The position numbers and the translations under genes were made by a program. A DNA stretch of 64,000 nt, from NCBI RefSeq assembly GCF_024448955.1, contig NZ_JAMOIH010000012.1, forward strand, positions 100,063-164,062. The letters are read 5' to 3'. Positions 35,779 to 55,129 of the stretch are shown in pieces. The notes below the pieces were generated by a model. The model ran no database searches, was not told the DNA's origin, and worked only from the letters and a program-made list of their open reading frames with translations. This stretch comes from Stutzerimonas stutzeri. Lineage in GTDB: Bacteria > Pseudomonadota > Gammaproteobacteria > Pseudomonadales > Pseudomonadaceae. The stretch's first letter is position 1. Each line of letters opens with the position of its first letter.

Positions 35779-36405
35779 TCACTCGGATATGACATCGGTC
35801 CCTTCGGGAATCTCGAAGGTGAACAGGTCCGCCTTGAGCGGCTCGTTCAGTTTGACGCCATGAAAGAGAATATTGGTGCGCTGCCCGACGCCGTCGACCA
35901 TCTGCATGTCGTTGATCACGCCATTGCGAAAGGACAGGCGAAGGTTGTCGAACAGCGTGTCCTTGGCTTTCGGCTCGAGCATGAAATCGACCACCTCGCC
36001 GGCTTCCTTGTGTGAGACCTGGAAGTTGTCGCTGATGGCGGAAACGTCACCGGAGAGCAGCAGCGCCGGTGTGTGGGTCAGGCGCTGATCCAGGGTCTGG
36101 ATGGTCACCTGCTCTAGGTCTGGGTCGTACAGCCAGACCTTCTTGCCATCGGAAACCAGCAGCTGCGCCATCGGCTCGTCGGTTTTCCAGCGGAACTGGC
36201 CCGGCCGTTTCAGCGCCATCTCGCCGGAGGTTTCCTGTAGTTGGGTGCCAGTACCATCGAGGGACAACTGCGAAAAGCGGCCCGTCAGGGTCTCGGCCTT
36301 CTGCAGCAGGCCCGTCAGACGCTGGACGGAGGCGGCCTGGTCGGCCTGGGCCGGAACCAGCGCCAACAACAGAGCGGATGCGAACAACAAACGAATCAAT
36401 TGCAT
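35779..36405 (-). CDS. lolA: Periplasmic lipoprotein carrier LolA
   Basis: A 208-residue periplasmic chaperone that takes lipoproteins from LolCDE and hands them to LolB. The signal peptide ([21 protein letters not shown]) ends near residue 21. [20 protein letters not shown] and [20 protein letters not shown] are classic LolA blocks. GAGGG precedes the ATG at 36405. It lies 17 bases after ftsK on the same strand. Confidence 0.96.
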   Translation of the reverse strand: MQLIRLLFASALLLALVPAQADQAASVQRLTGLLQKAETLTGRFSQLSLDGTGTQLQETSGEMALKRPGQFRWKTDEPMAQLLVSDGKKVWLYDPDLEQVTIQTLDQRLTHTPALLLSGDVSAISDNFQVSHKEAGEVVDFMLEPKAKDTLFDNLRLSFRNGVINDMQMVDGVGQRTNILFHGVKLNEPLKADLFTFEIPEGTDVISE

Positions 36406-36422
36406 GTAGCCCTCGGTGCGAC

Positions 36423-38825
<2,403 letters not shown>

Positions 38826-39029
38826 AACGCTTTATTTCCTGCGCCTGCGGCGCGCTCTATTGAACCGTGGTCAGCCTGAACCCCGACATTGTACGGCTTT
38901 GTCGATTCGATGGCATTCCGGTTCCGTGCCGCTTGGGCTTTTCTCGATGCTTCGGTGTAGCATAAACGCCCAGCTTTTCAGCGCGGCTCGACTGGAGCAC
39001 GCTTCTCTATTTGCGACAAAGGCTTATGA

Positions 39030-39986
<957 letters not shown>

Positions 39987-40037
39987 CCACAGCCAGGCGG
40001 ATAGTATGCGTATCCGCCCCTTCGTGACGCACCGATA

Positions 40038-40718
40038 ATGCTGACCTGGCTGCAGCGCGACGACTTGTCGTTCCCCCCGCTAGAAAAGGCCTTGCGCGAG
40101 CCCAACGGACTGCTCGCCGCCGGAGGCGATCTGTCTCCGGAACGCTTGCTGGCCGCCTACCGACATGGTTGCTTCCCTTGGTATCAGGACGGGCAACCAG
40201 TGCTCTGGTGGTCACCCGATCCGCGCACGGTTCTTTATCCAAAGGAACTGCATATCTCCCGCAGCCTGCGCAAAAAACTACGCCAGGGCATATTCAGCGT
40301 CACCTTCGACCGCGCATTTCGAGAAGTAATCGAAGGCTGCGCCGCCCCGCGCAGCTATGCCGACGGCACGTGGATCACGGCAACGATGCAGAACGCCTAT
40401 ATGAGGCTGCATCAACTCGGCATCGCACATTCGGTTGAAGTCTGGCAGGACCAACAGTTGGTCGGCGGGCTCTATGGCCTCGCCATAGGTCGACTATTCT
40501 TCGGCGAATCGATGTTCAGTCGGGCAACCGATGCGTCCAAAATTGGTTTCGTGGCATTAGTGGAACGCCTCCAAGATTGGGGATTCAAAATGATTGACTG
40601 CCAGATGCCGACGCAACATCTGGCCAGTTTCGGCGCGCGACCCATATCCCGCGAGGCCTTCGCCGAGACGCTTGCTAAGTACCTGGACGAACCTAGTTCA
40701 GCCCGATGGGAGCCCTAG
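40038..40718 (+). CDS. aat: Leucyl/phenylalanyl-tRNA-protein transferase
   Basis: A 226-residue enzyme that adds Leu or Phe from tRNA to N-terminal Lys or Arg, marking proteins for ClpS-Clp[51 protein letters not shown] and FFGESMFSR are family signatures. It sits with bpt, clpS and clpA, so the window carries the whole N-end-rule branch. Confidence 0.96.
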   Translation: MLTWLQRDDLSFPPLEKALREPNGLLAAGGDLSPERLLAAYRHGCFPWYQDGQPVLWWSPDPRTVLYPKELHISRSLRKKLRQGIFSVTFDRAFREVIEGCAAPRSYADGTWITATMQNAYMRLHQLGIAHSVEVWQDQQLVGGLYGLAIGRLFFGESMFSRATDASKIGFVALVERLQDWGFKMIDCQMPTQHLASFGARPISREAFAETLAKYLDEPSSARWEP

Positions 40719-40770
40719 TCGACTAAGCCAAGCTGACCTACACTGAGTTCAAGATTTTCGAGAGCTGACC

Positions 40771-41478
40771 ATGACTTCACTGGCTCGTCTCAAGTTCTAC
40801 GCAACCCAGCCTCACGCGTGCAGTTACCTGCCCGACGAGCAGGCCACGACGCTCTTCCTCGACCCCAGCCAGCCGATGGACGTACAGGTGTACGCGGAAC
40901 TGTCCGAAATGGGCTTCCGCCGCAGCGGCGATCATCTCTACCGTCCACATTGCCAACGCTGCACCGCCTGCATCCCCGCACGGATACCAGCCGATGGGCT
41001 ACAACTCAATCGTCAGCAGAAACGAATCCTTAAACGCAACGCTGACCTTTCCGTGACGGACGTTCGCCCCTCGTTCACCGAAGAATATTATTCGCTTTAT
41101 GCAAGTTACATCGAGCAGCGCCATGCTGACGGGGATATGTACCCGCCAAGCCGGGACCAGTTCCATACCTTTCTGGTCCGCGACCTCCCCTTCTCCCGCT
41201 TTTACGAGTTCCGCTTGGAAGGCCGCCTGCTGGCCCTGGCAGTGACCGATGTGCTGCCGAACGGCCTCTCTGCGGTCTACACCTTCTACGACCCCAACGA
41301 GGAGCGTCGCAGCCTGGGACGCTTCGCCATTCTCTGGCAGGTCAACGAGGCAGCTCGCCTAGGCCTGAAGGCTATCTATTTGGGCTATTGGATCAAGAAC
41401 TGCCGCAAGATGAATTACAAAACCGAGTACCGCCCAATCGAACTGCTGGTCAATCAGCGCTGGATTACTCTGAGCTGA
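40771..41478 (+). CDS. bpt: Aspartate/glutamate leucyltransferase Bpt
   Basis: A 235-residue ATE-fold transferase that adds leucine to N-terminal Asp or Glu. The N-terminal region [11 protein letters not shown], the cysteine cluster in [12 protein letters not shown], and the C-terminal [24 protein letters not shown] are typical. It was often annotated as arginyltransferase (Ate), but gammaproteobacterial members of this type transfer leucine. It is followed by infA after 99 bases. Confidence 0.94.
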   Translation: MTSLARLKFYATQPHACSYLPDEQATTLFLDPSQPMDVQVYAELSEMGFRRSGDHLYRPHCQRCTACIPARIPADGLQLNRQQKRILKRNADLSVTDVRPSFTEEYYSLYASYIEQRHADGDMYPPSRDQFHTFLVRDLPFSRFYEFRLEGRLLALAVTDVLPNGLSAVYTFYDPNEERRSLGRFAILWQVNEAARLGLKAIYLGYWIKNCRKMNYKTEYRPIELLVNQRWITLS

Positions 41479-41577
41479 GCCCTTGGCTCTCGGAGCCCTT
41501 TCAGGCACAATGCTTGCCGCTTTTACCCGCGCATTGCTTGCGCCGGGTCAATCATTGGACACCGAGGGCTTTACTGA

Positions 41578-41796
41578 ATGTCGAAAGAAGACAGCTTCGA
41601 AATGGAAGGTACTGTCGTCGACACCCTGCCCAACACCATGTTTCGTGTGGAGTTGGAAAATGGGCACGTCGTTACTGCGCATATTTCTGGAAAGATGCGC
41701 AAGAACTACATCCGGATTCTTACCGGTGACAAGGTTCGCGTAGAACTGACACCGTACGATTTGAGCAAAGGTCGCATCACCTACCGCGCCCGTTAA
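41578..41796 (+). CDS. infA: Translation initiation factor IF-1
   Basis: A 72-residue S1/OB-fold protein binding the 30S A site during initiation. The sequence ([22 protein letters not shown], then [18 protein letters not shown]) is nearly universal. Its own terminator follows 18 bases downstream. Confidence 0.98.
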
Positions 41797-41814
41797 CGGT
41801 ACGCGAGAAAGAAT

Positions 41815-41838
41815 GCCCGGTTATGACCGGGCTTTTTT
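41815..41838 (+). terminator. Terminator of infA
   Basis: GCCCGG (41815-41820) / CCGGGC (41827-41832) with a six-base loop and six T (41833-41838). Confidence 0.95.
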
Positions 41839-41915
41839 GTTTGTGCCCGCCACAACCAAATCACCAATCCTCGCAAGCCCACGCGTTCTACATTCCGCCG
41901 GATGATCCAAACAGA

Positions 41916-41938
41916 AACGCCCGGCAATGCCGGGCGTT
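41916..41938 (-). terminator. Terminator of clpA
   Basis: A ten-pair perfect stem AACGCCCGGC (41916-41925) / GCCGGGCGTT (41929-41938) with a three-base loop, 26 bases after the clpA stop. On the minus strand it is followed by TTCTGTTT. Confidence 0.88.
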
Positions 41939-41963
41939 CTGTCAGTGTTGCGATACTGATGCG

Positions 41964-44234
41964 TTAAGCCAATTCAGCCGAGGTTTCAAACTCGAAGAAC
42001 GGCTCGCCATCACGAATATCGATGTGCACCACACCGCCATGCTCCGCCAGCTCACCGAACAGAATTTCCTCGGCCAATGGTCGCTTGATCTTGTCCTGGA
42101 TCAGGCGAGCCATTGGTCGCGCGCCCATCTGTACATCGTAGCCACGCTCCGCTAGCCAACCACGCGCCGCGTCGGACACCTCAAGCGTGACGTGCTTATC
42201 CTCAAGCTGCGTCTGCAGTTCAATGAGGAATTTGTCGACGATGCTCTTGATGACTTCGTGACTCAGGCGGCCAAATTGAATGATCGTGTCCAAGCGATTG
42301 CGGAATTCCGGCGTAAAGCTCTTCTTGATCACCTCCATCGCGTCGGATGCGTGATCCTGATGGGTGAAACCAATCGAAGCGCGCGCTGCCGTTTCCGCAC
42401 CAGCATTGGTTGTCATGATCAGAATGACATTGCGGAAATCGGCTTTGCGGCCGTTGTTATCCGTCAGCGTCCCGTGATCCATCACCTGCAGCAGCAGATT
42501 GAATACCTCTGGATGGGCCTTCTCTATCTCATCAAGCAGGAGCACGCAGTGCGGTTGCTTGGTGATCGCCTCGGTCAACAGCCCGCCCTGATCGAAACCG
42601 ACGTACCCCGGAGGCGCACCGATCAGCCGCGACACGGTATGACGCTCCATGTATTCGGACATGTCGAAGCGCACCAATTCGATACCCAACGCCCGCGCCA
42701 ACTGCCGCGCCGCCTCCGTCTTGCCGACGCCGGTAGGGCCAGCGAACAGGAATGAGCCCACAGGCTTGTCAGGCGCTTTCAACCCGGCACGCGACAGCTT
42801 GATTGCCGTGGCGAGCGAATCGATCGCATCGTCCTGACCAAAAACGGTCAGCTTCAGATCACGCTCCAGGTTGCGCAATAGCTCTTTGTCAGACGTACTG
42901 ACATGCTTGGGTGGAATACGTGCAATCTTGGCAACGATATCTTCAACCTGCTCGACATCGATCCGAGCAACGCGCTTATCTTCCGGCTGTAGGCGCTGGA
43001 ACGCGCCCGCCTCGTCGATCACATCGATCGCCTTGTCCGGCATATGTCGATCATTGATATAACGCGAAGCCAGTTCCGCAGCAGCGCGGAGCGATTCATC
43101 GCTGTATTCGATGCTGTGGTGCTGCTCGAAGCGTCCCTTCAGGCCACGCAGGATGCCGATGGTGTCCTCGACGGACGGCTCGGAAACATCGACTTTCTGG
43201 AAGCGCCGAGCCAGAGCCCGATCCTTTTCGAAGATGCCGCGAAACTCCTGAAATGTGGTCGACCCGATACAGCGAATCTCTCCAGACGAAAGCAGCGGCT
43301 TGAGTAGATTGGAAGCGTCCATCACGCCACCCGAAGCCGCGCCAGCTCCGATGATCGTATGAATCTCATCAATAAACAGAACCGCCTGAGGGCGCTTGCG
43401 CAGCTCATTCAGGAGCGCCTTGAAGCGCTTCTCGAAATCGCCCCGGTATTTGGTACCAGCCAGCAAGGCACCGAGATCCAAAGAGTAAACAACGCTGTTG
43501 GCAAGCAGCTCCGGCACCTGATTGTCCACAATGCGCTTTGCCAAGCCCTCGGCGATCGCAGTCTTACCGACGCCAGCCTCACCAACCAACAACGGATTGT
43601 TCTTGCGTCGACGCGCCAGGATCTGCGCGACTCGCTCGACTTCATGCTCGCGGCCGACGAGTGGATCTATACGGCCCTGGCGAGCCAGTTCGTTGAGGTT
43701 GCTGGCATAGGCATCGAGCGGGTTGCCCGACGTGGCGGACTCACCACCCTCCTCATCCTGCATTTCCGAATCGCCGTCAGGATTGCCGTTATCACCCGGC
43801 ACCTTGGAAATGCCGTGAGCAATGTAATTGACGACGTCGATACGAGCGACGTTCTGCTGTTTTAGCAAGAACACCGCTTGGCTTTCCTGTTCGCTGAAGA
43901 TCGCAACCAGCACATTCGCACCAGTGACTTCGCGCTTGCCAGAACTCTGTACATGGAAAACCGCCCGCTGAAGCACTCGCTGGAAACCCAGGGTTGGCTG
44001 GGTTTCACGCTCTTCGTCATGCTGGGGAATCAGAGGCGTGGTGGAATCGATGAATTCCTGTAGGTCATGGCGCAATTTATCGAGGCTGGCTCCACAGGCG
44101 CGCAACACCGTTGCGGCCGCTTCGTTATCCAGCAGAGCTAACAGAAGATGCTCGACCGTCATGAACTCATGACGCTTGGTACGAGCCTCCTTGAAAGCCA
44201 GATTCAGAGTGACTTCGAGCTCACGGTTCAACAT
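41964..44234 (-). CDS. clpA: ATP-dependent unfoldase ClpA
   Basis: A 756-residue Hsp100 unfoldase feeding ClpP. The N domain (1-145) binds ClpS. The first AAA+ module has [13 protein letters not shown] and [13 protein letters not shown]; the second has [13 protein letters not shown] and [29 protein letters not shown] and the ClpP-docking region ([10 protein letters not shown]) are present. The ATG at 44234 ([10 protein letters not shown]) follows AGAGGTGA; an upstream GTG overlaps that ribosome site. clpS lies 29 bases upstream. Confidence 0.96.
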   Translation of the reverse strand: MLNRELEVTLNLAFKEARTKRHEFMTVEHLLLALLDNEAAATVLRACGASLDKLRHDLQEFIDSTTPLIPQHDEERETQPTLGFQRVLQRAVFHVQSSGKREVTGANVLVAIFSEQESQAVFLLKQQNVARIDVVNYIAHGISKVPGDNGNPDGDSEMQDEEGGESATSGNPLDAYASNLNELARQGRIDPLVGREHEVERVAQILARRRKNNPLLVGEAGVGKTAIAEGLAKRIVDNQVPELLANSVVYSLDLGALLAGTKYRGDFEKRFKALLNELRKRPQAVLFIDEIHTIIGAGAASGGVMDASNLLKPLLSSGEIRCIGSTTFQEFRGIFEKDRALARRFQKVDVSEPSVEDTIGILRGLKGRFEQHHSIEYSDESLRAAAELASRYINDRHMPDKAIDVIDEAGAFQRLQPEDKRVARIDVEQVEDIVAKIARIPPKHVSTSDKELLRNLERDLKLTVFGQDDAIDSLATAIKLSRAGLKAPDKPVGSFLFAGPTGVGKTEAARQLARALGIELVRFDMSEYMERHTVSRLIGAPPGYVGFDQGGLLTEAITKQPHCVLLLDEIEKAHPEVFNLLLQVMDHGTLTDNNGRKADFRNVILIMTTNAGAETAARASIGFTHQDHASDAMEVIKKSFTPEFRNRLDTIIQFGRLSHEVIKSIVDKFLIELQTQLEDKHVTLEVSDAARGWLAERGYDVQMGARPMARLIQDKIKRPLAEEILFGELAEHGGVVHIDIRDGEPFFEFETSAELA

Positions 44235-44263
44235 AGCTTTCACCTCTTACCCAGCAGTCGGGT

Positions 44264-44626
44264 TTAACCGTCCTTCTCGATCTCACAAAGCAACGGGTGC
44301 TGGCACTCCCTTGCATATTGATTGACCTGCATCGCTTTGGTTTCTGCGACGTCGCGCGTGTAAACACCACAGACGGCTCGTCCTTCGGTATGAACCGCCA
44401 GCATGATCCTGGTGGCGACCTCCCGATTGTGATTGAAAATTCCTTCGAGCACCTCCACGACGAAATCCATCGGCGTGTAGTCGTCATTAAACATGACAAC
44501 TTTGAACATCGGTGGTGCCTTCAGTTGCGGCTTGGCTTCTTCGACCGCCAAGCCGGAAGAGTCGTCATCCAACGGTTTTGGACGATCCTGATTGAATATT
44601 AGTTGAAATGTTGGAGATGCACGCAT
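44264..44626 (-). CDS. clpS: ClpS adaptor
   Basis: A 120-residue adaptor delivering N-degron substrates to ClpAP. The N-terminal extension (about 1-35) is needed for delivery. The core has [15 protein letters not shown], which lines the N-degron pocket, and [20 protein letters not shown]. It is co-directional with clpA and divergent from cspD. Confidence 0.96.
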   Translation of the reverse strand: MRASPTFQLIFNQDRPKPLDDDSSGLAVEEAKPQLKAPPMFKVVMFNDDYTPMDFVVEVLEGIFNHNREVATRIMLAVHTEGRAVCGVYTRDVAETKAMQVNQYARECQHPLLCEIEKDG

Positions 44627-44840
44627 GCGTATGACAGTTCTAAATCGGGGCGCCGAGGCCGGGTAAGTGGAAAGGCTTCACAGCCACCTGACGAGTCGCC
44701 TTGACTATCGGCAAAACGATGATACAAACAGTAATGTGCCACAACGGCAACGGGCTGCGCGTATGGGCCAAGTGCTGCATCAGCGCGGAATGAAATGGAT
44801 GTTACTCCAGTGATGGACTCCTTTGCAGAGGGATAACAGC

Positions 44841-45098
44841 ATGCTAAGCGGTAAGGTCAAGTGGTTCAACAACGCCAAAGGCTATGGATTCATCGTAGCA
44901 GACGGCGGCGATGAGGACCTGTTCGCCCACTACTCGGCCATCCAAATGGAAGGGTACAGAACTCTCAAAGCTGGGCAAGCGGTCATGTTCGATATTCTGC
45001 AAGGCCCCAAGGGCCTGCATGCAACCAACATCAGGTCGCTGCAGACCACTGTGGATGTAGCGGCACCTGTTTTACAGAGCGCAACCGTAGACGCCTGA
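44841..45098 (+). CDS. cspD: Cold-shock-domain protein CspD
   Basis: An 85-residue cold-shock domain protein with GKVKWFNNAKGYGFI (RNP1) and LFAHYSAI (RNP2). CspD in E. coli inhibits replication in stationary phase, and it is conserved beside clpS. AGAGGGATAAC sets the ATG at 44841. The 214-base clpS-cspD gap holds divergent promoters. A bidirectional terminator follows. Confidence 0.94.
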   Translation: MLSGKVKWFNNAKGYGFIVADGGDEDLFAHYSAIQMEGYRTLKAGQAVMFDILQGPKGLHATNIRSLQTTVDVAAPVLQSATVDA

Positions 45099-45109
45099 TC
45101 CCAGGCAAC

Positions 45110-45138
45110 AAAAAGGCCGATCTGTGATCGGCCTTTTT
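45110..45138. terminator. Bidirectional terminator of cspD and icd
   Basis: A 13-pair stem AAAAAGGCCGATC (45110-45122) / GATCGGCCTTTTT (45126-45138) with a three-base loop. A and T runs on either side serve both convergent genes. Confidence 0.95.
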
Positions 45139-45153
45139 GTGTCGCTTGCGCAG

Positions 45154-46410
45154 TTACATATGCGAGATCATGGCATCGCCAAATTCCGAGCAGGACATCA
45201 GTTTCGCGCCCTCCATCAGACGCTCGAAGTCATAGGTCACCGTCTTCGCAGCGATCGCGCGCTCGGTCGATTTGATGATCAGCTCTGCCGCTTCCACCCA
45301 ACCCATGTGGCGCAGCATCATCTCGGCGGAGAGAATCAGTGAGCCGGGGTTGACCTTATCCTGACCGGCGTACTTCGGTGCGGTGCCGTGGGTCGCTTCG
45401 AACATGGCGACGGTGTCGGATAGGTTGGCGCCCGGGGCGATACCGATACCGCCCACTTCCGCCGCCAGCGCATCGGAAAGATAGTCGCCATTGAGGTTAA
45501 GCGTGGCGATGACATCGTACTCGGCCGGACGCAGCAGAATCTGTTGAAGCATGGCGTCGGCAATGGCGTCCTTGACGACGATGTTCTTGCCAGTGGTCGG
45601 GTTCTTGAATTGCATCCAGGGCCCACCATCCAGCAACTCGGCACCGAATTCATCGCGCGCGACTTCGTAGCCCCACTCTTTGAAGGCACCTTCGGTGAAC
45701 TTCATGATGTTGCCTTTATGCACGAAGGTTACCGAGCTGCGATCATTGTCTACCGCGTATTGCAGCGCCTTGCGCACCAGCCGCTTGGTACCCTCCAGCG
45801 AAACCGGCTTGATGCCGATGCCGCAGTTTTCGGTGAAGCGGATCTTCTTGACGCCCATTTCCTCAGTGAGGAACTTGATAACTTTCTCCGCCTCCGCAGA
45901 GCCCGCCTTCCACTCGACACCAGCGTAGATGTCCTCGGAGTTCTCGCGAAAGATGACCATGTCGACATCGGCCGGCTTCTTGACCGGGCTCGGCACACCG
46001 GTAAACCAGCGAACAGGACGCTGGCAAACGTACAGATCCAGCTCTTGGCGCAGTGCAACGTTGAGAGAACGGATACCACCACCAACCGGCGTGGTCAGCG
46101 GTCCCTTGATGGACACCACGTAGTCACGAACAACCTCTAGCGTCTCCTTCGGCAGCCAGGTGTCTTGGTCGTAGACCTGAGTCGCTTTCTCGCCAGCATA
46201 GATTTCCATCCAGGCGATCTTGCGCTTGCCGCCATAGGCTTTCTCTACAGCCGCGTCGACCACCTTGATCATCACCGGACTGATATCAACGCCAATCCCG
46301 TCACCCTCGATATAGGGAATGATCGGATTGTCGGGAATATTCAGGGTGTTATCGGCATTGACGGTGATTTTGTCACCGTTGGCAGGCACCTGGATCTTTT
46401 GGTATCCCAT
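45154..46410 (-). CDS. icd: NADP-dependent isocitrate dehydrogenase (dimeric, Icd)
   Basis: A 418-residue TCA-cycle enzyme of the E. coli Icd type, converting isocitrate to 2-oxoglutarate. [10 protein letters not shown] is at the N-terminus; [13 protein letters not shown] holds the serine phosphorylated by AceK in enterics; [25 protein letters not shown] is the metal and coenzyme region, and the HGTAPKYAG block fits NADP use. It is divergent from the monomeric idh gene, so two isoenzymes share one control region. Confidence 0.96.
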   Translation of the reverse strand: MGYQKIQVPANGDKITVNADNTLNIPDNPIIPYIEGDGIGVDISPVMIKVVDAAVEKAYGGKRKIAWMEIYAGEKATQVYDQDTWLPKETLEVVRDYVVSIKGPLTTPVGGGIRSLNVALRQELDLYVCQRPVRWFTGVPSPVKKPADVDMVIFRENSEDIYAGVEWKAGSAEAEKVIKFLTEEMGVKKIRFTENCGIGIKPVSLEGTKRLVRKALQYAVDNDRSSVTFVHKGNIMKFTEGAFKEWGYEVARDEFGAELLDGGPWMQFKNPTTGKNIVVKDAIADAMLQQILLRPAEYDVIATLNLNGDYLSDALAAEVGGIGIAPGANLSDTVAMFEATHGTAPKYAGQDKVNPGSLILSAEMMLRHMGWVEAAELIIKSTERAIAAKTVTYDFERLMEGAKLMSCSEFGDAMISHM

Positions 46411-46767
46411 GCTGGACTCCGTTTTTGTGGTTAAACATTAAACAGCGGTCATCTCCGAAGAGTAACCCAGTTGAAACAGCCGAAACCATATTGTTCATTG
46501 GTCTATGGCCACAGGCATTTTTTGACAACGGGCCGCGGTGATATACTGCTTAGGTGACTAACGAGTCATGAGGAGCCAACGAGACCCCTTGGCCCTGTAC
46601 CGCCAGGCTGCCAACCGCAGCCGGACGGATCGAACACTCAACACTCTAGTGGTGCTGCATCCAACATCATCGCGGCGAATCTCGATGCTGGCTCAATGAA
46701 CGTAGCCAGGCCGCCTACCTGCGTTTCGAGATTCTGTGCACGCTCAGCAAGAGAGAGTTAACTCTAC
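46411..46767. promoter_or_regulatory. Divergent control region of icd and idh
   Basis: These 357 bases lie between two divergent isocitrate dehydrogenase genes. TTGACA at 46522-46527 and TATACT at 46542-46547 point toward idh, but the 14-base spacing is short for a sigma-70 promoter. AGAGAG at 46751-46756 is the likely ribosome site of idh. No small gene or operator was recognised. Confidence 0.4.
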
Positions 46768-48993
<2,226 letters not shown>

Positions 48994-49030
48994 AGCGGCT
49001 GGCGCTAACCAGCGCCGTTGCGTTGTATGG

Positions 49031-49056
49031 AAACCCCGGCCCCGTGCCGGGGTTTT
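49031..49056 (+). terminator. Terminator of idh
   Basis: AAACCCCGGC (49031-49040) / GCCGGGGTTT (49046-49055) with a five-base loop and TTTT at 49053-49056. Confidence 0.9.
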
Positions 49057-49114
49057 CCGTTTCTCCAGCGCAGCCTGGCGCTACTCTTAGCCAAAAGGAC
49101 CTAGGAATACGAAC

Positions 49115-49555
49115 ATGACCTGGAATCCCCACATCACAGTCGCGACCATCGTCGAAGCGGATGGCCGCTTTCTCATGGTCGAGGAATCGAAAGGTGGCCG
49201 GCTGGTGTTGAATCAACCGGCGGGCCATCTCGAACCCAACGAAACGCTGCGGCAAGCAGCGGTGCGCGAAACCCTTGAAGAAACCGGCTGGGATGTCGAG
49301 CTGAGCGGCGTGGTCGGCATCTATCTCTACACCGCACCGGGCAACGGTGTGACCTATCAGCGTGTCTGCTTCGCAGCCAGCCCGGTACACCACCACGCTC
49401 AGCGCCAGCTAGACGACGGTGTTGTCAGCGCTCACTGGATGTCTCGTGATGAATTGACAGCGCAGCCTGAACGTTGGCGCAGCGAACTGATCATCCGCTG
49501 CATCGACGATTACCTGGCGGGACCGCCGTACGACCTTGCCGTGATACGCGACTGA
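49115..49555 (+). CDS. Nudix hydrolase, NudJ-like
   Basis: A 146-residue pyrophosphohydrolase. The Nudix box GHLEPNETLRQAAVRETLEETGW matches G-x5-E-x7-RE-U-x-EE-x-G-U. It resembles NudJ, which hydrolyses thiamine pyrimidine pyrophosphate and nucleotides in E. coli, where it likewise neighbours mnmA. It probably forms a run with mnmA, 66 bases downstream. Confidence 0.9.
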   Translation: MTWNPHITVATIVEADGRFLMVEESKGGRLVLNQPAGHLEPNETLRQAAVRETLEETGWDVELSGVVGIYLYTAPGNGVTYQRVCFAASPVHHHAQRQLDDGVVSAHWMSRDELTAQPERWRSELIIRCIDDYLAGPPYDLAVIRD

Positions 49556-49615
49556 TCCGCATAACCGCAGGCTTGGCCAGCCTGTTAGAATCCGATCCTT
49601 TGCAGTCAGCCCTGA

Positions 49616-51372
<1,757 letters not shown>

Positions 51373-51422
51373 GCGCCATCGACGCGGCGCGGCGACGGTC
51401 ACCCCGTCGCTTTCGTGTATAA

Positions 51423-52835
<1,413 letters not shown>

Positions 52836-52853
52836 ACGACGCCTTCTTTTTGC

Positions 52854-52878
52854 ACGCCCGGCTGTGCCGGGCGTTTTT
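52854..52878 (+). terminator. Terminator of purB
   Basis: ACGCCCGGC (52854-52862) / GCCGGGCGT (52866-52874), three-base loop, T-run 52874-52878. Confidence 0.93.
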
Positions 52879-52911
52879 ATTTGCAGCTCTGTAGCAGAGC
52901 AAGGTACCTGC

Positions 52912-54078
52912 ATGACTTCCGATATTCCTTTGCAAATTCTCGGCGGCATAAGCGCGCGCGAGTTCCTGCGCGATTACTGGCAAAAAAAACCACTGCTTAT
53001 CCGTCAAGCGATTCCCTCGTTCGAAAGTCCGGTTTCGCCTGACGAACTAGCCGGCCTATCGCTGGAAGAGGAAGTCGAGTCGCGCCTGGTCATCGAACAT
53101 GGCGACAGCCCTTGGGAGCTGCGCCGCGGACCGTTTAGCGAAGATACTTACCAGAATCTTCCGGAGCGCGATTGGACGCTACTGGTCCAGGCGGTCGATC
53201 AACTAGTCCCAGAAGTCGCCGAGCTCATCGAACATTTCCGTTTCCTGCCCAACTGGCGGATCGACGACGTGATGATCAGCTTCGCGTCCCCTGGAGGCGG
53301 CGTCGGCCCGCATTTCGACAACTATGACGTCTTCCTCCTGCAGGCTCAGGGTCGACGCCGTTGGCGCGTAGGACAGATGTGTGACGGCGATAGTCCCATG
53401 CTGCAACACCCCGACTTGCGCATCCTTGCGGATTTCCAAGGCACTGATGAATGGGTTCTGGAACCCGGCGACATGCTTTATCTACCACCTCGGCTGGCGC
53501 ATTTCGGCACCGCCGAAGATGCCTGCATGACCTATTCGCTCGGCTTCAGAGCGCCCAGCGCCGCTGAAGTCCTGACACACTTCACCGATTTTCTCGCGCA
53601 GTTCCTGCCCGACGAGGAACGCTATAGCGACGCTGATCTCGCTCCCACCGACGATCCCTACCAGATCCAGAGCGACGCGCTCGATCGGCTGCGGGCAATG
53701 CTCACCGAACACATGGGCGATGAGCGCCTGCTGCTCACTTGGTTTGGTCAGTTCATGACCGAACCTCGCTATCCGGAACGCGTGCAAGGCCCGGACATAG
53801 AGGAACATGCGCTACTCGCTGCGCTGGAAGATGGCGCGGTCCTGATCCGTAATCTCAGCGCGCGCCTGGCCTGGAGCGAGGTCGACATTGGTCTTCTGCT
53901 GTTCGCCAGCGGCCAGAGCCGCTTGCTGCCTTCGCATTTGAAAGATCTTTTGAAACTGATCTGCTCGGCTGATGCGATACATGCGGAAAACCTCGCACCG
54001 TGGCTGAACGACGAAGATGGGCGTAATCTGGTGTGGCAGTTGGTCAAGCAGGGAAGTCTGGAGTTTGCTGATGAGTGA
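52912..54078 (+). CDS. roxA: Ribosomal protein L16 arginine hydroxylase (RoxA/YcfD)
   Basis: A 388-residue JmjC-type 2-oxoglutarate/iron oxygenase that hydroxylates an arginine of ribosomal protein L16. The iron ligands appear as His134-x-Asp136 in GPHFDNYD and His197 in PPRLAHFGT. The N-terminal FLRDYWQKKPLLIRQA is characteristic, and a C-terminal winged-helix-like part follows. The ATG at 52912 is behind AAGGTA; a longer reading would overlap the purB terminator. The stop overlaps the next gene. Confidence 0.9.
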   Translation: MTSDIPLQILGGISAREFLRDYWQKKPLLIRQAIPSFESPVSPDELAGLSLEEEVESRLVIEHGDSPWELRRGPFSEDTYQNLPERDWTLLVQAVDQLVPEVAELIEHFRFLPNWRIDDVMISFASPGGGVGPHFDNYDVFLLQAQGRRRWRVGQMCDGDSPMLQHPDLRILADFQGTDEWVLEPGDMLYLPPRLAHFGTAEDACMTYSLGFRAPSAAEVLTHFTDFLAQFLPDEERYSDADLAPTDDPYQIQSDALDRLRAMLTEHMGDERLLLTWFGQFMTEPRYPERVQGPDIEEHALLAALEDGAVLIRNLSARLAWSEVDIGLLLFASGQSRLLPSHLKDLLKLICSADAIHAENLAPWLNDEDGRNLVWQLVKQGSLEFADE

Positions 54079-54496
54079 TATAGAAGTTCGCATCGCCGAC
54101 TGGCAGCAGGACAACGCCGATTTGCGTCGAATTCGCGAGACCGTTTTCATCGCCGAGCAGTCGGTGCCGCCTGAGCTCGAATGGGACGCGGACGATGCCG
54201 AGGCCGTGCATTTCCTCGCCCTTGAAAGTGGCTATCCCATAGGCACGGCGCGCTTGCTGAATGATGGACATATCGGTCGCGTCTCCGTGCTACGCGACTG
54301 GCGCGGGATGCACGTTGGAGGCGCGCTGATGAAGGCCGCGATCGAAGAAGCAGAACGTCGTGGTCTCCGCGAACAACGGCTGACCGCCCAGGTCCATGCC
54401 ACCTCGTTCTATGAACGCCTCGGTTTTGAAGTGATCAGCGACGAGTTCCTGGAAGCGGGCCTGCCCCACGTCGATATGCTTCGAAAGAGCGACTGA
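54071..54496 (+). CDS. GNAT-family N-acetyltransferase
   Basis: A 141-residue acetyltransferase. VRIADWQQDNADLRRIRETVFIAEQ is the opening of the ElaA/YjcF-like subgroup; the acetyl-CoA loop is VLRDWRGMHVGGALM (Q/R-x-x-G-x-G/A). HATSFYERLGF is the C-terminal GNAT motif. The start overlaps the roxA stop by eight bases. The substrate is unknown. Confidence 0.88.
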   Translation: MSDIEVRIADWQQDNADLRRIRETVFIAEQSVPPELEWDADDAEAVHFLALESGYPIGTARLLNDGHIGRVSVLRDWRGMHVGGALMKAAIEEAERRGLREQRLTAQVHATSFYERLGFEVISDEFLEAGLPHVDMLRKSD

Positions 54497-54502
54497 TCCA
54501 CC

Positions 54503-55129
54503 ATGAATCGCAATGACCCGGATCGACCAGCCACCTCCGCAGAGCTGGCAGATATCGACTTTCATTCACCGGGTCGTTTCGAAATCAGCAACCCATCGGC
54601 ACCGCCAACAGGCCCGGAGCAATGGAGCCCTGCTCCATTCCTACTGGGTAGCAGCCCAGCTCAGACTTTCAACAGTGCGGTTGAGGCTCGTCAGCATGCA
54701 CTAGCGCTGATCGAACAGGCCCGACGCACTCTGAGTATTTACACCCAAGACCTGGAGCCCTGGCTGTACAACCACAGCAGTATTCAACAGGCTTGCTCCA
54801 ATTTTCTTCTAGCGCACCCACGCAATCGCCTGCGCATTCTGGTCGGCGACTCCTCCCGCGCCGTCAAGCAAGGTCATCGCCTCGTTACGCTGGCGCGCCG
54901 ATTGACCAGCAATCTGGCGATTCGCAAATTGCATCTGGACTATCCGGCGCAAACGTGCACTTTTCTGATAGCCGATGATTGCGGCCTGCTGGTTCGTCCT
55001 GAGCCAGACCAGTTCGCCGGCCATGCGCTATATCGGGATCCCGGTCGCGCCCGCCAGCGACAGCGATTATTCGATAACGCCTGGGACCACAGCCTGTCCG
55101 ACCCTGACCTGCGGAGTTTTCTGCTATGA
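54503..55129 (+). CDS. Hypothetical protein, DUF7931/PLD-like fold
   Basis: A 208-residue cytoplasmic protein. Residues 65-205 (LIEQARRTLSIYTQDLEPWLYNH, FLLAHPRNRLRILVGD) recall one half of a phospholipase D-like fold, but no HKD catalytic motif is present. I recall it from Pseudomonas genomes as a conserved hypothetical; the DUF7931 name is from memory. The first 50 residues are Pro-rich and probably disordered. It overlaps the following gene by four bases (ATGA), so the two are translationally coupled. Confidence 0.7.
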   Translation: MNRNDPDRPATSAELADIDFHSPGRFEISNPSAPPTGPEQWSPAPFLLGSSPAQTFNSAVEARQHALALIEQARRTLSIYTQDLEPWLYNHSSIQQACSNFLLAHPRNRLRILVGDSSRAVKQGHRLVTLARRLTSNLAIRKLHLDYPAQTCTFLIADDCGLLVRPEPDQFAGHALYRDPGRARQRQRLFDNAWDHSLSDPDLRSFLL